Assembly: GCF_000003605.2 (NCBI RefSeq)
Contig: NW_003153755.1
Coordinates: 34,722 to 49,965 of the forward strand
Direction of reading: 5' to 3'
From: Saccoglossus kowalevskii
Lineage: Eukaryota > Hemichordata > Enteropneusta > Harrimaniidae
DNA length: 15,244 bases
Positions 1 to 7,333 of this stretch are shown here, piece after piece (positions within the stretch are counted from its first letter, which is position 1; every line of letters begins with the position of its first letter). The notes beneath the pieces are model-generated. The model did not search any database. It was not told the DNA's origin and worked only from the letters and a program-made list of their open reading frames with translations. A program made the position numbers and the translations under genes.

Positions 1-657
1 TCGGGTAAGTGCCCACCCCTAAAAAAGTCATAATTTTCAGAGTTGAGGACACTATGTGCTAATGCGGCCCAGTTCAGTATATATAAAGCAAAGTAAATTT
101 GAGCCAGATTTTCTTTATACTCATAATGAAAACAACATATCAGTTTACTACACTTATATCTCGGTAACAGATCTTGGAGAGCATATTACTAGCATCTGGT
201 TTCAGCAGTATAAATGACTTCATTCTGTCCACTTATTTCTATGTCTACATCTACGTTTAACTAAGATTCTCCAATTTGAAGATGATCAGATAAATACAAT
301 AAAAGTGAAATTTTACCAGTATCTTGAAAAATACATGTAGAATACAAACTTAGCCGAGATCGAAAATTGGTGAATATAATATTCAAGTTAGACTAGAATT
401 AGATAAAAACTGTTAACAACAACAAAAACAACGACAAGGACGAGGACAGACATATTAGCCTCATACAAAATCTTTGGTACCAATTTGTTAGTTGTTAATT
501 TTGGATTTGATGAGTAGAATTTGACTTTAAAACAAGATTTTTTTTTTTAAATTGTTGATGAAACGAAAATTACTTATGTAGCAGAGGTTCATTGTAAAGA
601 AATTGAGAGGCATTATACATGTACTACTATAAGGATGTATATGTGTTCCATACTTAC
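1..657 (-). other. Intron of the minus-strand gene, no gene seen
   Basis: The sequence is AT-rich with stops in all frames. It holds a CAA/GAC-rich stretch at about 413-450 and a T homopolymer near 540, and nothing else I can name. Confidence 0.45.
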
Positions 658-738
658 CCGCAAATGATAGAGCTGGAGTTTCACAAATTCTGCTCGGGTT
701 CCTGGTGTTGAGTGAGCCACTGAAAATGATCCAATATA
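658..738 (-). CDS. Second coding exon of the same minus-strand gene
   Basis: On the minus strand, the acceptor TACATGCAG|TATATTGG and the donor TTGCGG|GTAAGT bound 81 nt, both in phase 0. It encodes 27 residues (YIGSFSVAHSTPGTRAEFVK, then a leucine-rich end). Joined to the 3674-3871 exon, the frame continues without a stop and gives 93 residues in the window. The intron between them is 2935 nt. A different acceptor at the internal TTTTCAG would shorten the exon but change the phase, so the first is preferred. The gene continues past the left edge. Confidence 0.5.
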
Positions 739-1245
739 CTGCATGTATGTACAGAAATACATGGCATTAAAATTAGACAAAAAGACACAACTCACACCGA
801 TGGCAATGATCAAATTCTATTTTAATTTTGAATTAAACGACTGACCAGACAATCCTAAACATGGGTTACAGCGTACACGCTTGAGTAATATTAAGTGGAC
901 AATAGTAAATCAGGGATACAGTCCCACACCTGCTGATTTATATGTGCATCAACACCCAAAGTAAATAATTTAAAATACCATGGTAACACTATTGTTAGAT
1001 GTCCTGATTTTGCTACAATAGACAATGATATAAATGAATTGCATTGCTGGCTTTCAAAATAAAACCAGAATTATAACAAACTATATAATGTTGTCAACTC
1101 ATATGACCAAGTTTTAGTGGATCTGTTGCTAAGCAATGACTTGTGAATGCCTGGCAATGACCAGTGAACATATCTCAGTCGATGTTAGGAATTATTCCAT
1201 TGTCTTAAATAAGTATTTACGAATGACTGAATTTGAATTGAATTG

Positions 1246-1288
1246 ATCTCAATACAGTTGTCATGAAGAGTAACAACTGTATTGAGAT
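1246..1288. repeat. Perfect 16-bp inverted repeat (hairpin)
   Basis: ATCTCAATACAGTTGT (1246-1261) is followed after an 11-nt loop by its exact reverse complement (1273-1288). The stem extends outward as AATT/AATT with one mismatch. It could be the end of a folded-back mobile element or a short hairpin transcript; the arms are shorter than in most animal microRNA precursors. Confidence 0.75.
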
Positions 1289-1299
1289 AAATTGTATTG

Positions 1300-1409
1300 A
1301 CATGTTAGAGCTTGATCCATACATACATGTAGTAAAATACATTAGTTCCTTTTCATGACATAGTGGTATGTGTGACTGCGTATACACATGTTAGAGCTTG
1401 ATCCATACA
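1300..1409. repeat. Direct duplication, 24-bp core repeated at 86-bp spacing
   Basis: The core beginning ACATGTTAGAGCTTGATCC occurs at 1300-1323 and again at 1386-1409, each followed by a similar TA-rich tail containing AGTAAAATA or ATAAAATAGTA. The first copy abuts the hairpin at 1246-1288. It looks like a local tandem duplication with divergence between the copies. Confidence 0.65.
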
Positions 1410-1661
1410 ATAAAATAGTAACACAGTTATATGTTACAAGCTGATGGGACTCTCAAGATAAAGTGGTGTGACTGAGTTATGTTAAATCAAATTAAATCAA
1501 CTATCCTTGCCACTGAAGATTTGAGATTTGGAGTAAAAAAATAGTGATGGTAGGGAACATTTTTCTAGTTTGCAATCATAGTCTAATTTGTTGACCAAGA
1601 TATTGGAATGGTTTGTCACTATCTGGGATTTTTTTTAAACAAGGAAACAGGGGCGCAGCGC

Positions 1662-1934
1662 CCTCATGCGATGACCATGCGCCCCTTACCCTGGGGAGCA
1701 GATCCTCTGGCAACCATAAAATTCTGATTGACCAGGGATCACATGTGGCCACAGTCTTCAACTGTGACCTGTCTGATAGTAATTTTGGCCCCAAGGAAGC
1801 CATAGAATGCACCATTTTAACTTAGAATTATCAAAAACTCCACACCCTGGTAGGGAGAACCCTATCTCCCCCACTTGGTGTACTACTGAATTGTAGTGCT
1901 CCCTCTTGCACTTTTTTTCTAGAAAAAACCCTGA
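1662..1934. repeat. Dispersed repeat, copy A (inverted relative to copy B)
   Basis: Most of this segment matches the reverse complement of 6649-6903 with small indels. Shared blocks include CCCTGGGGAGCAGATCCTCT, GGCCACAGTCTTCAACTG and TTTTAACTTAGAATTATC. It is more GC-rich than its surroundings. Terminal inverted repeats, a poly-A tail and RNA polymerase III boxes are not evident, so its class is open. Both strands have open frames of 70-79 codons here. One (TLGSRSSGNHK...) is partly shared with copy B but interrupted there, so I do not call a gene. Confidence 0.7.
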
Positions 1935-3262
1935 TTAATATCATCACCTTTTAAAGAGAAACATTCACAGGGTTTAGTTGACTTGATGTGTCAGAGATAT
2001 TCACTAGGTGTTAAATTCACTAGTTTATAAAATAAAACAATCATGAATGCATTCTATTGTTAATTTTGAATATTCATTAATACATTCAAGATGTGACAAA
2101 ATATAAATCAGCAAAATATTCAAAGAATAAAACTCAGTAAATAATTATGCTCTATACAGTAAGAGTGTGTGGATGTTTCTCAGATTATAAAGTTTATTAG
2201 AGCAATATGAAATGTTCATCAGTCTAAATTACAATTACTAGTGTAAGTAATAAACAATAGTGCTTGCATCACTAGAATTCCAGTACAAAGTTAATTAACA
2301 TTCAAAATTTATTAATTTGCATATAAATTAACAATGCATCAATCAATATATATTTTTAATTCCACCATTAACGAAAATAACTGCCAAGGATGTTTGTGTA
2401 ATAAACCTTGACCCAATAAGTCCTTGTAAACAATTAAAATATTTGTTGTTGTTGTTGTTATTTTAGGATATTTTTATGACTAAATAGCTCAATGAAAACA
2501 ATTACTGGTACAGGCAGACAGGATCACAGTTCTCCATAAAAATGCCCACCTTTATTTAAAGTTAGTGCATAGCTACACAAGTTCACCATGCCAAAACTTA
2601 ATAAACAAATTAGTTGCACTGTACAGATCCTAGAGCTCATGCAAATTTCCATGTATGTACAAACCCTCAGAGTTCATTCCAGGATTTGCATTTCAGAGAA
2701 ATATCTCCAAAATGTGTTTATTAATATTATTCACAATGTTTTTATAGCCTGACATGGTCATCAATATATAGTTATTTTATTGCCTACAAAAAAACGCACA
2801 GATTGATAATATTTAGAGGTGCCATATTTTTATTTAATGAATGCGATATACATGTAGGTCCATGGTTATATATGGTGGCTTTTTAATCAAAGACATACTT
2901 AAAACACTATAGAAAATTATTTAAAAAAAATTGAGAATTGAGATGAATGAATAGGCTATTTTTTATTTGCTTATTTCATAACATTGCTTGACCTTCTGAA
3001 AATGTTACATTGTACAATAATATGCAATTTAAGGTCACAGGAGTTAATCATAAATGAGATAAAATGATTTTAATTGTGAGAATCATGGCCTAGAATGAAC
3101 TCAGGACAGTCCGACCCTTGACCAATATTAACTCCCTCAAAACTGTATAGTAATCTTACCATAAATAATGTCTTTTATGCAATCGTTGTTTTTATTTAAT
3201 ATTTATATAATTGATAGAAATAATATTGAGAGAAAAATATATTGAATTTTGATAATCACCTA

Positions 3263-3498
3263 CCGTAACACATATTGCATTTTCAGATTCGATTTTAAAA
3301 AACAGTTATTTTTAGAATTAACTTGGAATTAATTTTCGCTATTTTAGCTGAAGGAATGATTCAGCGAAAATAAAATCCAGTGAATATACCTTTTTTTCCT
3401 ATATTTTACATTCAACTCGTCAAAAATCAGTGAAAATATAACACCCAAAAAGTCTTTTCAGCGAAAATTAATTCCAGCTAAAATTAAGTATTTTACAG
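3263..3498. mobile_element. Small inverted-repeat (MITE-like) element
   Basis: GGAATTAATTTTCGCT (3325-3340) has its exact reverse complement at 3460-3475, and weaker inverted similarity extends outward to TTTTACAG at 3498. AGCGAAAAT words recur inside. There is no coding capacity. Ends and target-site duplication are not clear; the left limit is a guess. Confidence 0.45.
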
Positions 3499-3673
3499 AA
3501 GCCAGAAAAACTAGCATATTTCAAAGCCACAGAGCATATTTGCAGTCATAAGTCTACATACACGTAATACCGTATGTACCTTAATTAATCGCCAATTCAC
3601 ATGTCTCGGATCTGTTGACTGGTATTTACTTGCACAGATAAAGATGGAGCGATAACAACTTGGCGCAACTTAC

Positions 3674-3871
3674 CATACAAAATCTCTTAGCACTGTCATC
3701 AAGATCTTTTACTGCCAAATCAATAACTTTTCTTCCCTGTGACGGACTAAGCTCTACGTCCTCTAAGTATCGCTTACGTTGACGTTCTCTCTCGTCATAT
3801 TTCCATCGTTTTTCAGCAAACTCTCGAGCCTCAGCATCTTCTATGCCCTGTTTTGCTTTCGTGCAGTGCAT
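3674..3871 (-). CDS. First visible coding exon of unrecognised minus-strand gene
   Basis: The exon reads 66 codons from ATG at 3871 (A at -3) to ATG|GTAAGT (donor complement at 3668-3673), phase 0. The peptide is charged and helical-looking in the middle (EAREFAEKRWKYDERERQRK), then ELSPSQGRKVIDLAVKDLDD. An in-frame TGA lies shortly upstream, which supports a start here. Two alternatives exist. One is an upstream exon ending at 3977 spliced to an acceptor CAG|GGC (exon starting at 3847). The other is a short MSG start spliced into the same exon. I do not recognise the family. No signal peptide or membrane segment is visible. It is transcribed away from the LEKR1-like gene. Confidence 0.55.
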
Positions 3872-3959
3872 ATTTTGGCTTTGCCGTTTCGTATCATAAC
3901 ATTCAAACCACAATCATATTGTTGACATTACTTCTAGTGAATTCCATAAAAATATACAG

Positions 3960-4330
3960 TTTCACGATAAAATTACTTTCCACTCATCAAAATGTCGTCC
4001 TTGCAGCTGATTCACTTTCTGAGTAACTTTGGTAAATACTGGTGATACACTTCCGGAATCACCACTTCCGGTTTCCAAAAAAAACTATGTAACCTCTTTG
4101 TAGAATAATTAAAACACATTCTCATTTCTACATTTATATACAATTTTGATATTATTACAACCCAGATTAATTATACTACTTATAAATACTCACAGCTAAC
4201 AGTGTATACTTAAAATTATATCAATAACAAGTGTACATAAATTGGACAATAATTTCTTTCTTGCGACAAAGGACGTAGTTACCCGGATGACATTTTTGTT
4301 TGGTAGTTTCCAAGATGGCTGCCTCCGTGA
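3960..4330. promoter_or_regulatory. Probable bidirectional promoter between two head-to-head genes
   Basis: The interval separates the 5' end of the minus-strand gene (ATG at 3871) from the probable leader of the plus-strand gene. Two ETS-type cores ACTTCCGG (CCGGAAGT on the minus strand) lie at 4049-4056 and 4064-4071, and a YY1-type AAGATGGC at 4312-4319. No TATA box is placed convincingly. Paired ETS and YY1 sites are typical of constitutive TATA-less bidirectional promoters in animals. The motifs are seen; the promoter activity is inferred. Confidence 0.5.
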
Positions 4331-4439
4331 TAGTGTACGATCATAACAGTTGTCGGTTTATTGACTCTTATGTCTAACTCTTTCTTGATGAACAATATTC
4401 AGAAATCATCGTGATTGTTGATGCGAAGTGTTTACGTAT
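4262..4439 (+). other. Probable 5'-UTR first exon of the LEKR1-like gene
   Basis: No coding frame connects this region to the ATG at 7187, but several signs fit a first exon. A YY1-type AAGATGGCTGCC lies at 4312-4323, and such sites often sit just downstream of the start of TATA-less promoters. The CpG content is locally higher than in flanking DNA. A strong donor GTGAGT begins at 4440, with an alternative GTATGT at 4436. Splicing 4439 to 7171 would leave 16 nt before the LEKR1 start codon. The transcription start and the splice are inferred; additional UTR exons in 4440-7170 cannot be excluded. Confidence 0.45.
4315..4414 (+). other. Overlapping upstream ORFs in the probable leader
   Basis: Two short ORFs overlap in different frames: 4315-4377 (20 codons, starting MAASVIVYD, its ATG inside the YY1-type motif) and 4370-4414 (14 codons, MSNSFLMNN...). 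A third ATG at 4421 would read six codons to the donor at 4440 and then stop soon after the splice to 7171. If transcribed, they could lower translation from the main start. None resembles a known peptide, so I treat them as leader uORFs, not genes. Confidence 0.3.
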
Positions 4440-5233
4440 GTGAGTATACTTGACAATCGTAACCATCACCACTCCCACCAAAACATGTTGACGATCATCG
4501 TTAATTGATCATTCGACTGCACTGACCACAGTCAGCTGGCTTCAGAATAGAATAGAATACTAGTAGTGCTTTATTGACACCGTAAAGAAAATATTACACT
4601 TCTTTTTTGGTTATGTGCATCAATGAAGTTGAAAAATTGAAAACATAGTAATGTATTAAGTAAAAAAATATGTAATAAAAATAGCTACATTAGACTATAC
4701 TACTAATATTTTGATTGTGAAATTAGTCCTTTCACAGATACTTTGATAATAAGTTTTGACATTGTTAGGCAGTGTTTGTTTTTTACATTGAAACAAATAT
4801 TTAGTTAGAGCATATAAATTGTCTTATCTCTTGATTGCATTATATAGTCAATTTTTTCTCTCTTCAACATGCACAGCGATACACTAGATGGTGGCTAACT
4901 GTGTCACTTACTGCCATAATTTGTCATCTTATAGACTGCCAGCGTCATAACAGATCAGCTCACTTCCATGCAATAGAATTGTTGGTAGCCGTCGGCACTA
5001 TGTCATCTACCACACGTATGGTCATCTTTGTTCTCATTATGTGTACCTACTTATTTTCATTGGGAAATATTTTTATTGGAAGAATATAATTAAGCAAAAA
5101 TATAATCAGATGAAAATGCTTTTTCATCAATTCGTCATGGAGTAGTATATTGACAACTTGGGGACATAATAGAAAATGATAAAACACAGTTGAAATTTTG
5201 CCAAATACTATACCAGGTGTGAATAAATTCTCC

Positions 5234-5793
5234 TTAAGGTAGAAGCCTACTCATGATTTCAAAAACCCAGAATTTCTTAAATTTTTAAATATATTGTACT
5301 TCCAGGCAATATAAGAATATTGACTTGAAAAAAATGGGGTCACCAGGTTAATTTTCGAGAAAATCATGGTTGTATTTTAGTGGATAGCGGCCATTTTGGC
5401 AGTATTATAGAGCTTTTACCATATGTTCTATGACAGAGATATTATGCCATATCTCAAATTGTAGGCTGGTGACATAGGCTGAAAAAATAATATATTGTTA
5501 ATGATAGCCTACTTTTTGTTTTCCTGATTTTTTTCAAAAATCTGGGTTTTAAAAAGTGTTGAAAAATGCAATTTTTGTTTAACATTGCGCTCTATGGAAT
5601 TGTTCTAAAAGTAGCTTTTTTTGAAAAAATGTAGTACAAGTTTCTCAAAATACGTCACTGTAACACACAAGAGAATGCTATTTTATGGTGCCATGGGACA
5701 ATAGTTCTATGATTTTACATAATAAACCAATGAACATTGTCATGTGATTTATGACACAATTTCTCAATAAATATGAGTAGGCTTCTACCTTAA
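5234..5793. mobile_element. TTAA-flanked MITE with 17-bp perfect terminal inverted repeats
   Basis: GGTAGAAGCCTACTCAT starts at 5238 and its exact reverse complement ends at 5789. TTAA lies immediately outside on both sides (5234-5237 and 5790-5793), as expected for a TTAA target duplication. The 552-bp body has no open frame of useful length and is AT-rich, so it is a non-autonomous element. TTAA duplication is the hallmark of piggyBac-type transposases; the terminal bases differ from the canonical piggyBac CCC start, so the superfamily is inferred only. Confidence 0.75.
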
Positions 5794-6130
5794 ATGCTGC
5801 ATTCAAAGCTGAACTTGGTAAATTTCCATTATAGATAATCAGAAAAATCTGATTCAATACTGGTATAGTTTTAGTGACTTACCAGACAGTAATATTACAA
5901 AACAAGCTTTTGAAAAACAAAAACAAGAAAATTTACATTGGTTCACATCAGTAAAAAACATGGGCTGCAAAAAATACTGCAAATTTGTCTTTGTCTGTCA
6001 CATCTCAAAAATTGCCAGTAAAATAAAACGCAAACAAAGGTACATGTACATGTATGTATACTTCTAGAAGTTGGGGGTATCAAATAATAATAAGAAACTA
6101 AGAAAATACTGGTATATAAATTGGCTTTTA

Positions 6131-6222
6131 ATGATCAGAGTAATTCTGTAAAGGAACAAAATTGAGGGAATGACACAATTTTACAGAAAGCGTCAAAAAC
6201 TATAATACAGTTTTATTTCTCG
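6131..6222. repeat. Direct repeat, left copy
   Basis: This stretch, from GATCAGAGTAATTCTGTAAA to the TTTATTTCTCG end, matches 6908-6993 in the same orientation with scattered changes. Shared words are AACAAAATT, TTTTACAGAAAG, GTCAAAAACT and AATACAGTTT. The copies are about 777 bp apart and enclose dispersed repeat copy B. Confidence 0.65.
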
Positions 6223-6648
6223 TAAATAAATAAAGTGTATTTTCTGATCCTAAATACATCAACAATAGGGGAATCTAAGAATCATGGAACACTATTGTTT
6301 GTTGTTTACAAAGTTAATCTATCTTTTGTTATTCATTGTAATTTTCATCCAGAAAGTAAGTTTGTTGTGAGATTAGGCTTAACTGGAAGTGCCTCTTTAA
6401 CCATATGTATTTTGTATTTTCCATATTGTACATGAACACTGCCCTCTGCAGATTACAGTGTAGTTGTAATTAGTATTCAAGCCCATACCCCATATCTGTT
6501 TTGTATGACATTTATAAGGTATTTTAAATCGAAAAGACCCTTTATTTGTTTGGCATTAACATTGTGTTACAAGACTGTGTGTTCTCCACCCATGATACAA
6601 CTATAGATTTGTTAGATGACTAGCATACCACAATATTGTAGGCTACAT

Positions 6649-6903
6649 CAGGGGTTTTTCTAGAAAAAAACTGTAAGAGGGAGCACTTAATTCAGGATAG
6701 GGTTCTCCTACCAGGGTATGGAATTTTTGATAATTCTAAGTTAAAATGGAGCATTCTATGGCTTCCTTCGGGCCAAAATTACTATCAGACAGGTCCCAGT
6801 TGAAGACTGTGGCCACATGTGATCCCCGGTCAATCAGAATTTAATGATTGCCAGAGGATCTGCTCCCCAGGGTAAAAGGGTGCATCCTTTGCACATGATC
6901 ACT
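6649..6903. repeat. Dispersed repeat, copy B
   Basis: This is the inverted partner of 1662-1934. It starts near GGGGTTTTTCTAGAAAAAAA and runs to GGGTGCATCC and the following CACATGATCACTC. An internal deletion of about 20 bases and several substitutions separate it from copy A, and the frame open in copy A is broken here. The two copies lie about 4.7 kb apart in introns of different genes. Confidence 0.7.
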
Positions 6904-6907
6904 CACA

Positions 6908-6993
6908 ATGATCAAGGTCATTTTGTAAAGAAACAAAATTAAAGAATTTTTACAGAAAGGGTCAAAAACTAATACAGTTTCATTTTTTCTCGC
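6908..6993. repeat. Direct repeat, right copy
   Basis: Same-orientation partner of 6131-6222. It begins immediately after dispersed repeat copy B and ends at CATTTTTTCTCGC. Confidence 0.65.
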
Positions 6994-7186
6994 ATACCCA
7001 CAGGGCATGACTGTCATTTTGTGTATTGTTTTTAGCATATAACATATAACACAAATAACATTTTTAAAATGCTTTGTTGGATGTATTTGGAATGCTTTGA
7101 GTTTTCTACAAAAGGCAATACTCAGAAATACTTATCCATATTACTGACAATATAATAATGTGTTTTGTAGTTTTCTACGGATAATA

Positions 7187-7333
7187 ATGGAGGACTCAGA
7201 GAAAATTGAGCGGGTCAAATTAGAGCATCCTTTACCAAAGGAAATACAGCAAATGAAACGAGATGATACAGTGTGTCAATTCTGTGGTGTTAGTTACCTT
7301 ATACATCGAGAAATTAAAGAATTAGAAAATAAA
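7187..7333 (+). CDS. LEKR1: LEKR1 coding exon 1 (start codon, CxxC motif)
   Basis: This exon encodes residues 1-49. It contains the family signature: a PLPKEIQ segment, then DDTVCQFCGVSYLIHRE, which starts the coiled coil. The CxxC pair (C30, C33), with a histidine seven residues after the second cysteine, could be half of a metal site or a redox-neutral conserved turn; no second cysteine pair is close by. The exon proper probably begins at 7171 after TTTTGTAG, leaving 16 nt of 5' UTR before the ATG. The donor is AAA|GTAAGT at 7334, phase 0. Confidence 0.85.

Larger units (their letters stand above)
739..3673 (-). other. Large intron of the minus-strand gene
   Basis: This is the spacer between the two minus-strand exons. 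It contains the hairpin at 1246-1288, a direct duplication at 1300-1409, a dispersed repeat at 1662-1934, a (GTT)5 run at 2445-2459 and a small inverted-repeat element around 3263-3498. In 1940-3260 I see only AT-rich unique-looking DNA with no coding signal. Confidence 0.45.
4440..7170 (+). other. Probable first intron of the LEKR1-like gene
   Basis: This is noncoding DNA between the leader exon and the first coding exon. It contains the TTAA-flanked MITE (5238-5789), the direct-repeat pair (6131-6222 and 6908-6993) and dispersed repeat copy B. In 4440-5233 there is a short AGAAT run near 4547 and an 84-codon open frame at 4835-5089 with no protein-like features. I see nothing else. Confidence 0.4.

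Noticed and set aside
1576-1825. Open frames of 70-79 codons on both strands
   Set aside because: They fall inside dispersed repeat copy A, and the frame shared with copy B is broken there. No gene can be supported.
4835-5089. 84-codon plus-strand open frame with hydrophobic stretches
   Set aside because: It has no splice-compatible context, no recognisable domain and random-looking composition in AT-rich intron.
6235-6435. 66-codon plus-strand open frame
   Set aside because: It lies in AT-rich intron, has no domain, no splice context and no start context better than chance.
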